NCBI GenBank assembly: GCA_029243025.1
Contig: JAQWSU010000048.1
Location: forward strand, 1 to 48,008
Direction: 5' to 3'
Origin: Pirellulaceae bacterium
Lineage (GTDB): Bacteria; Planctomycetota; Planctomycetia; Pirellulales; Pirellulaceae
Length of the DNA stretch: 48,008 nt
In this document: piece after piece, positions 9,368 to 18,542 of the stretch
How the letters are laid out: each line of letters opens with the position of its first letter
Numbering within the stretch: the first letter of the stretch is position 1
The notes under the pieces: generated by a model
Databases searched by the model: none
What the model was told of the DNA's origin: nothing
The model's input: the letters and a program-made list of their open reading frames with translations, nothing else
Position numbers and translations under genes: made by a program

Positions 9368-11098
9368 ATGGATCGTCGAGAGTTATTGAAGTGGGCCGGA
9401 GCGATGGCATGTGCGCCAGGCATGTGTCGTGATGTTTGGGCAGCACCCGAAGAGAGACAAGCCCCTTTTCTCGATAGGGGAAGAATCCAAGCGAGAAATC
9501 AAAACCGTTCAACGGTCGTTTGTCAAAATGGAATCGTTTGCGCGAGTCAACCGCTTGCGGCGATGGCCGGTATCGATGTGCTGAAGGCTGGAGGCAATTG
9601 CATTGATGCGGCGATTTGCACCAATGCGGTGCTGGGCGTTACCGAACCAGCCAGTAATGGGATTGGTGGAGATCTGTTTGCGATTGTCTGGATCGAAAAA
9701 GATCAGCAGCTTTACGGATTAAATGCTAGCGGAAGAGCGCCTTACGATTGGAATTTGAAGGCCGCCGATCGGTTGGGATTGAGCTCAATTCCTCGCCACA
9801 GTCCGCTGAGTTGGAGTGTGCCTGGCTGCGTCAGCGGCTGGGGTGCTTTGAGCGAACGATTCGGAAAACTGACGCTGGACAAATCCTTGCAGCCAGCAAT
9901 CGACTATGCCCGCGAAGGGTTTCCCCTTTCGCCGATTATCGCGGGGCATTTTGGCTTTGATCCGCAACTCGACGCAGGCCTCGCTGCGCTCTATCAGCCG
10001 GGTGGGGAAATTCCCAAGTATGGCGATATCTTTCGAAATCCGCTGTTGGCGAATAGTTACGAGGCGATTGCGAGGGATGGTGCGTCGGCGTTTTATCAGG
10101 GAACAATCGCTGAACAAATTGTTAAAAAGTCGAAAGAACTTGGGGGAGTGATGAGTCTGAAAGACCTCAAAGATCATCAACCCACATGGGTCGATCCCGT
10201 CAGTTCAAGTTATCGCGGGTGGGATTTGTGGGAGATTCCGCCGAATGGACAGGGCATTGCGGCCTTGCAGATTCTGAATCTGCTCGAAAACTTTGACCTG
10301 GGAGAGCTCGAACCTAATTCGGCTGAGCATTTACACCTGTTTGCAGAAGCGAAGAAGTTGGCTTTTGAAGACCGTGCTCAATACTATGCTGATCCGGAAT
10401 TTGCCGATGTCCCAATCGAATGGTTGATTTCCAAAGCGTATGCAAAAAAACGCGCGGCGCTGATCGATCCAAACCAAGCGAGAAAAGAGCTTCGATTTGG
10501 CGATCCGCCACTCGACTCCGATACGGTCTATCTGACGGCGGCAGACAATGAAGGCAATATGATTTCGCTGATCCAAAGTATTTATTACGGCTTCGGATCG
10601 GGGATTTGTCCGGATGGAGTTGGTTTTGTGATGCAGAATCGGGGGCAAGCTTTTTCGCTTGATCCCAAGCATCGCAATCGATTGGAACCTCACAAGCGAC
10701 CATTCCATACGATCATTCCTGCTTTTCTTACTCGTGATGGTCAACCGGTTATGTCATTCGGGGTGATGGGGGGAGACTTTCAACCACAAGGTCACAGTCA
10801 GGTGTTGATGAACATGGTGGATTTTAAAATGTCACCGCAGCAGGCAGGTGAACAGCCCCGAATCGCCCACACCGGCAGCAGCAGTCCCTGGGGGGCAAAG
10901 GCTCTTGGCGGTGGTTCTTTGGTATTGGAACGCGGAATTCAGCCGAAGGTCAAGCAGCAGTTGGCCGATATGGGACACGTGATTCAGCCGCAGTTGGGCG
11001 CCCACGGTGGCTATCAAGCGATTTGGCGTTTGGAGGAACCGCGTCGTTATTTTGGTGGCTCCGATCCACGTAAGGATGGAGCTGCAATCGGCTATTGA
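9368..11098 (+). CDS. Gamma-glutamyltransferase family protein, YwrD-like, exported
   Basis: The 576-residue Ntn-hydrolase of the GGT family shows the usual early segments QPLAAMAGIDVLKAGGNCIDAA and EPASNGIGGDLFAIV. The autoprocessing site is DSDTVYLTA, with Thr386 as the predicted new N-terminal nucleophile after cleavage into two subunits, followed by NEGNMISLIQSIYYGFGSG. The Thr-Val-Tyr form is that of YwrD-like members rather than the Thr-Thr-His of E. coli Ggt, so the acceptor and donor may differ from glutathione. DRRELLKWAG at residues 2-11 plus a short hydrophobic run looks like a Tat signal, so export is likely. GGAGGA sits about 9 nt before the ATG. The lyase gene follows 97 bp downstream on the same strand. 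Confidence 0.92.
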   Translation: MDRRELLKWAGAMACAPGMCRDVWAAPEERQAPFLDRGRIQARNQNRSTVVCQNGIVCASQPLAAMAGIDVLKAGGNCIDAAICTNAVLGVTEPASNGIGGDLFAIVWIEKDQQLYGLNASGRAPYDWNLKAADRLGLSSIPRHSPLSWSVPGCVSGWGALSERFGKLTLDKSLQPAIDYAREGFPLSPIIAGHFGFDPQLDAGLAALYQPGGEIPKYGDIFRNPLLANSYEAIARDGASAFYQGTIAEQIVKKSKELGGVMSLKDLKDHQPTWVDPVSSSYRGWDLWEIPPNGQGIAALQILNLLENFDLGELEPNSAEHLHLFAEAKKLAFEDRAQYYADPEFADVPIEWLISKAYAKKRAALIDPNQARKELRFGDPPLDSDTVYLTAADNEGNMISLIQSIYYGFGSGICPDGVGFVMQNRGQAFSLDPKHRNRLEPHKRPFHTIIPAFLTRDGQPVMSFGVMGGDFQPQGHSQVLMNMVDFKMSPQQAGEQPRIAHTGSSSPWGAKALGGGSLVLERGIQPKVKQQLADMGHVIQPQLGAHGGYQAIWRLEEPRRYFGGSDPRKDGAAIGY

Positions 11099-11195
11099 GT
11101 CGATCGTCAACTACCAACCATCGATCGGGCCTTTGAGAAAACGCTCCGATTCATTTTCGATATTCATCGAATTACGCCAAATTGGAGGTCGTAGT

Positions 11196-12062
11196 ATGCC
11201 GCATGCAGGAGTGCAAGCCATCTTGGACGAGGTGGGAACGCTTGTCTTTCCCGGTGTCTACGATTGCTTGTCGGCCCGGATCGTTCAGGACGTTGGTTTT
11301 CCGATGTCATTTGTGTCAGGGTATGGAGTGTCTGCGACGTCTCTGGGTGAGCCCGATATGGGGCTGATGACGCAAACTGAAATGTTAGAACGGGCACGAC
11401 GTATCTGCGGGAGTGTCCAGATTCCGATCCTGGTAGATGCCGATACGGGCTATGGAAACGCGATGAATGTTTATCGCACCGTCTCCGACTTAATCGATGC
11501 GGGTGCCGCGGGCTGTTTTCTAGAGGATCAAGTGTGGCCGAAACGTTGCGGGCACATGCAAGGCAAGCGAGTGATTGAGCGGAGCGAGTATGCTGACAAG
11601 ATTGCAGCAGCAGTCGAAGCACGCGGTGATCGTCCGTTCTTTATCGTGGCAAGGACCGATGCGGTCGCCGTCATCGGCTTCGAAGAAGCTCTGCATCGAG
11701 TAGAAGATGCCGTCGAAGCGGGTGCGGACGCAAGCTTTATTGAGGCTCCGGTTACTCGTGACCAATTAGCGCAGATCGGACGTGAAGCTCCCAAGCCGAC
11801 GGTTGCAAATATGATTGAGGCAGGAAAGACGCCTTTAATGACTCGGGAAGAACTTTCGGAACACGGATTTCAATTAGTGCTTTATCCGTTGTCAAGTTTG
11901 TTTTCTGCCGCACACGCGATTCGCGAAGCCTGCCAGCAAATCCGCGATCAACAGTCCACATCAGCGTTGCACTCACGCATGATGACGTTTGGTGATTTCA
12001 ATTCGTTAATCGGACTCGACGGCCGTCATCAATTGGCCAAGCGATTGGACTCATCCCGTTAG
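11196..12062 (+). CDS. Isocitrate lyase/PEP mutase superfamily enzyme, methylisocitrate-lyase-like
   Basis: The 288-residue TIM-barrel protein matches the isocitrate lyase/PEP phosphonomutase superfamily. VDADTGYGNAMNV (about 80-92) supplies the Mg-binding acidic residues. WPKRCGHMQGK (about 114-124) is the catalytic loop, with Cys118 in the position used by true lyases, and ARTDA follows. The retained Cys favours a C-C lyase of the methylisocitrate or dimethylmalate lyase type over a phosphonomutase, but substrate specificity cannot be read. I chose ATG 11196 because GGAGG sits 8 nt upstream and family similarity begins there; the frame is open upstream into the GGT gene without family sequence. 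It converges with the DapA-like gene, 8 bp between stops. Confidence 0.88.
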   Translation: MPHAGVQAILDEVGTLVFPGVYDCLSARIVQDVGFPMSFVSGYGVSATSLGEPDMGLMTQTEMLERARRICGSVQIPILVDADTGYGNAMNVYRTVSDLIDAGAAGCFLEDQVWPKRCGHMQGKRVIERSEYADKIAAAVEARGDRPFFIVARTDAVAVIGFEEALHRVEDAVEAGADASFIEAPVTRDQLAQIGREAPKPTVANMIEAGKTPLMTREELSEHGFQLVLYPLSSLFSAAHAIREACQQIRDQQSTSALHSRMMTFGDFNSLIGLDGRHQLAKRLDSSR

Positions 12063-12070
12063 TCGATTTG

Positions 12071-12994
12071 CTAAACTGTCGCGGTCGAAGCGAGTTCCTC
12101 TTCCGCGGCCAAAATCGGTGCAACGATCGAGTCAATCTCGTGTTTCTCAGCGATTGTGAGTCGGCGATACGGAGGACGTGGGTCGCCAAAGTCGAGTCCG
12201 AGACTGGTGATCGCGTGCTTTAAGAATGAGACGTTATAGGAGTTTTCAGCACGTGCTCGGTAACTCTCGATGGGAAGAAGAATGCTCTGGAGTCGCAAGG
12301 CTTCCGACCAATCTCCTCGTGCCAGAGCTGCATGCATGGCAACGGTTACTCGAGGACAGATATTTCCGGCGCCGCTGGTGTAGCCAGGTGAACCTGCGAG
12401 TGCAAAGAATGGAGCGTATCGTTCGGCACTACCGCAAAACCAGTCAAGCCGATTTTGATCACGGGCAACCACATGCTGGAAAGTGCTTATTTCGTTGACT
12501 GAGTATTTGATGCCGACGAGGTGGGGGTGATCTGCCAATTCCAGCAGCAACTCATCGGATGGGACCGGTGCCTTTTTGTAGATGATTGACGGGCACTGTA
12601 ATTCCCCCATGAGTTGCGTGTAGTAATCGTTCGCACCGGTGTCGGATAAATAGGGAAAGTCCAGTGGCATCACCAGCACCCCATCGGCTCCCGCTGCTAA
12701 CGCTTGCTGGCCTAAGTCAATCGCATTGCAAAGTTGCAGCCCGACAGGACAAAGGACCCTCGCCTGTTCTCCAACGACTTCTCGCGTCATCTTAATTGCC
12801 GCAACAATTTCACTTGTCATCAAGGTGTGGAATTCAGAGCTCCCCGCACAGGGGATGAAGACTCGCACCCCCGAGTCGAGTAATCGTTGTGTTTGCTGAC
12901 GCATGGGATCTAATGCGATTTCACCATTTTGGCTAAATGCAGTGATCGGGACGAGTTGAACGTGATGCAATGACTCGCGTGAAAATCCGGCCAT
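12071..12994 (-). CDS. DapA/KdgD-like class I aldolase (dihydrodipicolinate synthase family)
   Basis: This 307-residue protein belongs to the DHDPS/N-acetylneuraminate lyase family of Schiff-base TIM barrels. GIKYSVNE places the Schiff-base Lys at 163, and IIYKK places the conserved catalytic Tyr at 139. The substrate-loop GSSEFHTL replaces the GTTGE of DHDPS and resembles the GTGEFFSL of 5-dehydro-4-deoxyglucarate dehydratase, so a sugar-acid substrate is more likely than lysine synthesis. That is inference. The frame opens at a TTG (13021), but I prefer the ATG at 12994, which has AAAGG about 12 nt upstream and starts closer to family similarity. Its nearest upstream neighbour, divergent, is the SMP-30-like gene, which also suggests sugar-acid metabolism. 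Confidence 0.87.
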   Translation of the reverse strand: MAGFSRESLHHVQLVPITAFSQNGEIALDPMRQQTQRLLDSGVRVFIPCAGSSEFHTLMTSEIVAAIKMTREVVGEQARVLCPVGLQLCNAIDLGQQALAAGADGVLVMPLDFPYLSDTGANDYYTQLMGELQCPSIIYKKAPVPSDELLLELADHPHLVGIKYSVNEISTFQHVVARDQNRLDWFCGSAERYAPFFALAGSPGYTSGAGNICPRVTVAMHAALARGDWSEALRLQSILLPIESYRARAENSYNVSFLKHAITSLGLDFGDPRPPYRRLTIAEKHEIDSIVAPILAAEEELASTATV

Positions 12995-13208
12995 CCGATT
13001 TCTAACCTTTCGCTGAATCAATTCCTTAACGTCTTGCGGATTTGCCTATTGCAAATTCAGCCTTCATCTTTCTTCTGCATTTGCCTTCCGCAACTCAACA
13101 GCTCATAGTATAGGGTTGTGCGACAGTATCGCCAGCCAGCGCCGTGCCCGCTCGTTCCAAAATGTCAGCAAAACCTTGAATGTATTCCGAGCCTTGAAAG
13201 GATCCCCA

Positions 13209-14321
13209 ATGCAGAACGATCGGATCAAACTCGAATCTGTTTCGAATGATGACTTACCTAATGGTCGTCACATGCCCCGTCGCACTTTTTTGGCCGCTTC
13301 TGCTGCCGCAACGGTAGCTGCGATTTCCCGGCCGGCCGTTTCACGAGAATATGGTCCTGACGCTCCACCTATCCGGTATCCTGATCCGGATATTGTTGTG
13401 CTGGATGAGCGTTTTTCGAAATATAAACTCGGCAATACACCCATCCAACGAGTCCATCGAGGAAACCTTTGGGCCGAGGGACCCGCGTGGAATGGCGTCG
13501 GAAAGTATTTGCTTTGGAGCGATATTCCCAGCAATGTTCAACGGCGGTTGAATTTAGATAACAATCAAGTCAGCATCTTTCGAAGTCCCTCGCAAAATAG
13601 TAACGGCAACACGTTTGATTTTCAGGGGCGGCAGATTTCCTGTGAGCACGGTACACGACGAGTCGTGCGCTATGAATATGACGGCACCGTGACTGTGCTG
13701 GCAAGCGAATGGGAAGGAAAGCCGTTGAACGCTCCGAATGATGCGGTTGTTCATCCGAATGATGGTGCCATTTGGTTTACTGACCCAGGTTATGGCAGCC
13801 TGATGAATTATGAAGGAAATCGTGGGCCTTTGCATATTAAAGAAGCCGTTTATCGCATCGACGCCAAGACAGGGAAAATGTCAAAGGTGACGGACGACAT
13901 CTTTAAGCCAAATGGCCTTTGCTTTTCTCCCGACTACAAAATGCTGTATGTGGCTGATACGGGTGCGAGTCATTACCAAGATGCAAAACGTCAGATCAAA
14001 GTCTGGGACATAGCCGATGGCGTGAAGTTAGCCAACGGTCGGACCTTCACCTCGATGGAAATGGACGGTCAAGCCGGGATGGCCGATGGCATTCGATGCG
14101 ACGTCGATGGCAACATCTGGTCCAGTGCGGGCTGGGTGGGAGAGGGCTATGATGGAGTCCACATCTTTGCGCCCGATGGCGACCGAATCGGATTGATTCG
14201 GTTACCAGAAATCTGCAGCAACGTTTGTTTTGGTGGCAAAAAACGTAATCGACTATTCATGACGGCCAGTCAATCAGTCTATGCTGTCTACGTTGAGACT
14301 CAGGGAGCTCACATCAGTTGA
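13209..14321 (+). CDS. SMP-30/gluconolactonase-like protein, Tat-exported
   Basis: The 370-residue beta-propeller of the SMP-30/gluconolactonase/LRE family has the expected metal-site segments: WAEGPAWN (Glu), LNAPNDAVVHP (Asn), FKPNGLCFSPD (Asn) and MADGIRCD (Asp), with WFTDPGYG between them. These enzymes open sugar lactones with one divalent metal. RHMPRRTFLAASAAATVAA near the start is a Tat signal, so it should act outside the cytoplasm. I chose ATG 13209, which has AAAGGA about 8 nt upstream; an upstream in-frame ATG at 13116 adds 31 residues with no family match. The substrate is unknown. Confidence 0.9.
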   Translation: MQNDRIKLESVSNDDLPNGRHMPRRTFLAASAAATVAAISRPAVSREYGPDAPPIRYPDPDIVVLDERFSKYKLGNTPIQRVHRGNLWAEGPAWNGVGKYLLWSDIPSNVQRRLNLDNNQVSIFRSPSQNSNGNTFDFQGRQISCEHGTRRVVRYEYDGTVTVLASEWEGKPLNAPNDAVVHPNDGAIWFTDPGYGSLMNYEGNRGPLHIKEAVYRIDAKTGKMSKVTDDIFKPNGLCFSPDYKMLYVADTGASHYQDAKRQIKVWDIADGVKLANGRTFTSMEMDGQAGMADGIRCDVDGNIWSSAGWVGEGYDGVHIFAPDGDRIGLIRLPEICSNVCFGGKKRNRLFMTASQSVYAVYVETQGAHIS

Positions 14322-14332
14322 CCCGATCATGA

Positions 14333-14369
14333 GCGGACCGAGCCCAGCTTAATGAGGTGGCTCGGTCGC
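14333..14369. terminator. Possible bidirectional hairpin between convergent genes
   Basis: ACCGAGCC (14337-14344) pairs with GGCTCGGT (14359-14366), extended by GCG/CGC with one bulged base. It lies 12 bp after one stop and 29 bp from the other, between convergent genes. There is no T-tract, so termination is only suggested by position. Confidence 0.4.
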
Positions 14370-14397
14370 TGTAACACGATCGTGAAGCGATCACCGC

Positions 14398-15840
14398 CTA
14401 GCTCAGCACATCGTGCACGATATTGCCGTGTACATCGGTGAGGCGGAAATCTCGGCCCTGCGATCGAAACGTCAGTCTTTCGTGGTTCATGCCGAGTGTG
14501 TGAAGCATCGTGGCGTGCAGGTCATGCACGTGGAAGACGTTTTCCGTCGCATTGTAGCCAAGTTCATCGGTCGAACCGTAGCTGGTGCCGCCTTTTGTAC
14601 CACCGCCTGCCATCCACATCGAAAAGCCTTTGATGTGGTGGTCTCGGCCGTTTCCTTGCGCCATCGGGGTGCGTCCGAATTCTCCGGCGTACACGACCAA
14701 TGTGTCGTCGAGCATGCCACGTTGCTTTAAATCGGTGACGAGTGCTGCAGTACCTTGATCGACTAGGTTTGCCGTGTGAGCAACAGCATTCTTGATTCCA
14801 CCGTGATGGTCCCAGCCTCGATGGTAGAGCTGGACAAATCGTACTCCACGCTCCGCCAGGCGACGAGCCAGCAGGCAATTGCTGGCAAACGTTCCATCGC
14901 CGCCTTGCGTTCCGTACATATCGAGGATGTGTTGTGGTTCGTCTGACAAATTCATTAATTCCGGAACGCTCGTTTGCATGCGGAAAGCCATTTCGTATTG
15001 CGAAATCCGCGTGGCTATTTCAGGGTCGTCGACGACGTCGGCATGCAGTTCGTTCAACCGGTTAATCGCGCCGACTAGCTGTCCTTGATCCTGACGCGTG
15101 ACTCCACGTGGCTGATCGACATACAATACGGGGGCACCGGTCGATTGAAACTGCACACCCTGGAGTCGACTTGGGAGAAAGCCGCTGTGCCATTGCCTGG
15201 CTGCAATCGGTTGGTCTTGGCCACCTCCACTCGAAGTCAGCACCACGAAGCCAGGCAGGTTGTTGGTTTCGCTACCAAGTCCGTACAGGATCCACGAACC
15301 CATGCTTGGCCGCCCGGAAATCGCGGTTCCGGTGTTCATGAACGTATGGGCCGGATCGTGATTAATCTGCTCCGTTTTCATCGATCGAATAATGCACATC
15401 TCATCGGCAATTTTTGGGATGTGTTTGAAGACCGTGCAAATCTCTTGTCCCGATTCGCCATAGCGGCCGAACGGGTGTTGGGGGGCAAGACAGGTGAGTT
15501 TTTTTCCTTGTAACTGAGCGATCGGCTGTCCGTCTGTAAAGGAGGCAGGCATGGGCTTGCCGTGCATCGCTGCCAACTTTGGCTTGTAATCGAATGTTTC
15601 CAGATGGGATGGCCCACCTGCCATGCAGAGAAAAATAACTCGACGAGCTCGACGTGGAATGTGGAGTGGTCGGGCCACACCTTCCCACTTGGCAGCAGAA
15701 GTGTCTGCGGCCTTGGTGTCGGATTGCAGGAGCGAGTTCAGCGCAATTCCACCGATTCCCATCGCTCCGCGACGAAGAAAGCTGCGTCGTGTTGCAGCGA
15801 TGATCGACTGTTGATTTCGTTCAAAGTTCACAGCGTCCAC
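14398..15840 (-). CDS. Tat-exported DUF1501 protein, pair 2
   Basis: The 480-residue DUF1501 protein begins with a strong Tat signal, ATRRSFLRRGAMGIGGIAL. Its family segments line up with the other two copies: AGGPSHLETFDYKP, GTAISGRPSMGSWI, YHRGWDHHGG, YAGEFGRTPMAQ, GRDHHIKGFSMWMAGGG and HVHDLHATMLHTLGMNHERLT. It lacks the small Lys/Asn-rich insertion found between GGEFGRT and GRDHHP in the other two. It follows its PSCyt partner by 48 bp on the same strand, so co-transcription is likely. The enzymatic role is not established; the fold relation to alkaline phosphatases makes a metal-dependent hydrolase plausible. Confidence 0.92.
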   Translation of the reverse strand: MDAVNFERNQQSIIAATRRSFLRRGAMGIGGIALNSLLQSDTKAADTSAAKWEGVARPLHIPRRARRVIFLCMAGGPSHLETFDYKPKLAAMHGKPMPASFTDGQPIAQLQGKKLTCLAPQHPFGRYGESGQEICTVFKHIPKIADEMCIIRSMKTEQINHDPAHTFMNTGTAISGRPSMGSWILYGLGSETNNLPGFVVLTSSGGGQDQPIAARQWHSGFLPSRLQGVQFQSTGAPVLYVDQPRGVTRQDQGQLVGAINRLNELHADVVDDPEIATRISQYEMAFRMQTSVPELMNLSDEPQHILDMYGTQGGDGTFASNCLLARRLAERGVRFVQLYHRGWDHHGGIKNAVAHTANLVDQGTAALVTDLKQRGMLDDTLVVYAGEFGRTPMAQGNGRDHHIKGFSMWMAGGGTKGGTSYGSTDELGYNATENVFHVHDLHATMLHTLGMNHERLTFRSQGRDFRLTDVHGNIVHDVLS

Positions 15841-15888
15841 CTGCAGATCGAGGTCCTAGGGCCAAAAGGAAAATAGGGTGTGAATTGA

Positions 15889-18246
15889 TCAATAACGAGT
15901 GATCGTTTCATGTAGATTCAAGATGACTCGGCACACGGCTGTCCATGCGGCTAACTCAGCTAGGTTATCCGGCTGGTCAGCCCCGAGTGTTTGTGCAATT
16001 TGTTTCGCACTTTCGGTATCTTTGCTGTAGCGTTTAAGTTGTTCATCGTAGACGGAAGCCAAAATGTCAGCTTCTTTGCTGGTCGGGTTACGTGCCAAGA
16101 CTTCGTTGAAGATCCATGGAATGCGATTTTGGGAATCAGAATTGGTTTCTGCGAGAACCCGGTGTGCGAGTTGAGTTGCCGCCTCAACGTAGGTGGGGTC
16201 ATTAAGGAGCACCAACGCTTGTAGCGGGTTGTTGGATCTTGTTCTTTGCGCCGTACATTCCTCACGAGTGGGCGCATCAAACGCCGCCAAGCTTGGGTGT
16301 AAGAATGTTCGGCACCAGTAGGTGAATACACCCCTGCGGTATTGGTTGTCGCCCTGATCCGCGACGTATTTCCGCTTAGGGAAATTTAGCTCTGCCCAAT
16401 AGCCAGCCGGTTGGTAGGGCTTTGCACTGCCTCCTGTTTTGGAGGTCACCAGTAAGCCACTGACGGCCAAGGCTCCATCTCGAATCATTTCTGCGTCAAG
16501 ACGAAAACGATTCTGTCGTGCCAGCCATTGGTTTTCCAAGTCGCGCTGTTGCAGCTCCTGATTGGATTCGGACGACTGTTGGTAGGTTCGGGAGGTTACC
16601 ATCAGTTTTAAAATGTGCTTCGTGTTCCAGCCACTATCGATCAATTCGCACGCTAACCAATCAAGAAGTTGAGGATGAGTTGGATAGTTTCCTTGTGAGC
16701 CGAAATCATCTGGGCTACGCACGAGCCCTTCTCCGAACATTAAACGCCAGAGGTGATTGGCGTAAACGCGTGCCGTGAGTGGGTTGTCGGGCGATACAAT
16801 CCAACGCGCTAGCTCTAATCGACTCGCCGATTCTGCTTCATTTAAAGAACCGAAAATTGCTGGGATTTCCGGCGCGACTTCAGGCCCCGATTCATCCAGC
16901 CAATTGCCGCGTGGCAGGATACGTGTCATGCGACGTTCGACGGAAGTTGTCGTTAGCGTCTTCTTGATCTTGCCATTGGCTTGCTTGCGTTGATCTTCAA
17001 GTTGCTTCAATTTGTTCTTGAGATCGTCAATCTCACTTTTGGAGTCCGAGTCCTGGTCTGAATTTGTCGTTTCTGGCGACGCGGCTTCGCTGTCAGCTAA
17101 CTTGGATTTTAACTCAGTAATCTCAGTATCAAACTTTTTCAGCGTGTCAGATTCTTCCTCTGTCGGAAGTGTAAGATTTGCAGGCTGGGCGCCCACAGCG
17201 ATCTCTTGGACGTCAGCAAAGAACGCCGCGAATCGGTAGAAATCCTCCGCTGAGAATGGATCGAACTTGTGATCATGGCACTGGGCGCAACCGAGCGTGG
17301 TGCCGAGCCAGACCGTAGAAGCATTGCGCACTCGATCCGCCGCATAGATTGCACGATACTCTTTGGCTTGAGCTCCACCCTCCTGCGTCGTCTGGAGCAG
17401 CCGGTTGTAGCCGGATGCAATACGATCTTGAATCGTTGGATTGGGTAAGAGGTCACCCGCGATTTGTGCAATCGTGAACTTGTCGAATGGCAAATTGCTG
17501 TTAAATGCGTCAATTACAAAAGAACGATACGCCGAAATCTCGCGATGTTGATCGCCATGATAACCACATGTATCAGCAAAACGAACAAGATCCAGCCAAA
17601 AGGCGGCCATCCGTTCTCCAAATCGTTTCGAACTGAGCAAGTTGTCGACGATTTGATGATAGGTTTCTTGCGATGCGTTGCTTTGATATTGACTGACCAC
17701 ATCAGTCGTCGGAGGCAGTCCGGTCAAATCAAAGTAAACTCGACGAATTAGTGTGCGGGGATCTGCGTCTTTTGACGGTGGCACCGACCTGGATTCGTTC
17801 TGTGCTAGTACAAAGTGATCCAGAGCATTGATCGGCCAAGCATTTGCGGAAACGGTCGGCAGCTCGGGTCTTTCCGGTTTGTCGTAGGACCAATGGCTTG
17901 TGAATTTTGCGCCCTGATTAATCCACTCCCTGACCAAGGCAATTTGATCCGCATTCAGCCCTGGTCGGTTGGATTCAGGAGGCGGCATTTGCTCTGTGTC
18001 GTCGCTACTGGTTAAACGGCGGATGAGTTCACTTGAGTCAGCATCGCCCGGAATGATTGCTGTTTCGATGGCATGCTTGCGGAAATCGAGTCTTAATTCA
18101 TTCTCTTGATTCGAGCGGTCGGGTCCGTGACATGCGTAACAAGAATTCGATAGAAGAGGACGGATTTGTCGGCTGTAATCAATCTCTTCCGCCGAAAGGC
18201 CCTGGGTTGTAAGACCAATCATTGCGATCAAAAAAATTCGGTTCAT
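15889..18246 (-). CDS. Secreted PSCyt1-DUF1549-DUF1553 protein, pair 2
   Basis: The 785-residue protein has a signal peptide (MNRIFLIAMIGLTTQGLSA) and PSCyt1 with CYACHG (C36, C39, H40) and MPPP. DUF1549 follows, with a second CxxCH in LGCAQCHDHKFDP. A charged, probably coiled-coil linker (TLKKFDTEITELKSKL...EIDDLKNKLKQLEDQRKQ) replaces the LamG domain of the first copy. DUF1553 ends the protein with PDDFGSQGNYPTHPQLLDWLA and the RTRSNNPLQALVLLNDP block. I chose ATG 18246 because the signal peptide starts there; the upstream open frame adds 61 residues of no recognisable type. It leads a two-gene unit with the DUF1501 gene. Confidence 0.92.
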   Translation of the reverse strand: MNRIFLIAMIGLTTQGLSAEEIDYSRQIRPLLSNSCYACHGPDRSNQENELRLDFRKHAIETAIIPGDADSSELIRRLTSSDDTEQMPPPESNRPGLNADQIALVREWINQGAKFTSHWSYDKPERPELPTVSANAWPINALDHFVLAQNESRSVPPSKDADPRTLIRRVYFDLTGLPPTTDVVSQYQSNASQETYHQIVDNLLSSKRFGERMAAFWLDLVRFADTCGYHGDQHREISAYRSFVIDAFNSNLPFDKFTIAQIAGDLLPNPTIQDRIASGYNRLLQTTQEGGAQAKEYRAIYAADRVRNASTVWLGTTLGCAQCHDHKFDPFSAEDFYRFAAFFADVQEIAVGAQPANLTLPTEEESDTLKKFDTEITELKSKLADSEAASPETTNSDQDSDSKSEIDDLKNKLKQLEDQRKQANGKIKKTLTTTSVERRMTRILPRGNWLDESGPEVAPEIPAIFGSLNEAESASRLELARWIVSPDNPLTARVYANHLWRLMFGEGLVRSPDDFGSQGNYPTHPQLLDWLACELIDSGWNTKHILKLMVTSRTYQQSSESNQELQQRDLENQWLARQNRFRLDAEMIRDGALAVSGLLVTSKTGGSAKPYQPAGYWAELNFPKRKYVADQGDNQYRRGVFTYWCRTFLHPSLAAFDAPTREECTAQRTRSNNPLQALVLLNDPTYVEAATQLAHRVLAETNSDSQNRIPWIFNEVLARNPTSKEADILASVYDEQLKRYSKDTESAKQIAQTLGADQPDNLAELAAWTAVCRVILNLHETITRY

Positions 18247-18444
18247 CCGATTGCTCTCGAAGCTAAGGTCCGTCAATTGTCTTGATTGGCATCCGCTACG
18301 TCCCATCCCGATCAAGCATGTGCATCGCGAAGACTCGGGGTAGCCCGAGTTGCCTAAGGTTTGACGAGGCAATACTTGTTGGGAAACCTGACGGTGGATC
18401 CTGCCCCATTGTAAGCGATTTGGAGGCAATTTGCGAAGTGATCC

Positions 18445-18475
18445 CTGCTTTCTCGCCGGTTTCCCCGAGAAGCAG
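18445..18475. repeat. Imperfect inverted repeat downstream of the lipase-like gene
   Basis: CTGCTT(T)CTCG pairs with CGAGAAGCAG across a ten-base loop, with one bulged T. It lies in the 296-bp gap between the lipase-like stop and the PSCyt start, both on the minus strand. There is no T-tract on the minus strand, so a terminator is only one possibility. Confidence 0.35.
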
Positions 18476-18542
18476 ATCGATCAAGCGGATGTCCAAGAGG
18501 ACTTAGCGTCTCAGTGAGGCTTGCCGCGAATTTAGAAGCTGG

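Noticed and set aside
18247-18429. 61-residue extension of the pair 2 PSCyt protein
   Set aside because: It would place the signal peptide internally; ATG 18246 gives a normal signal peptide.
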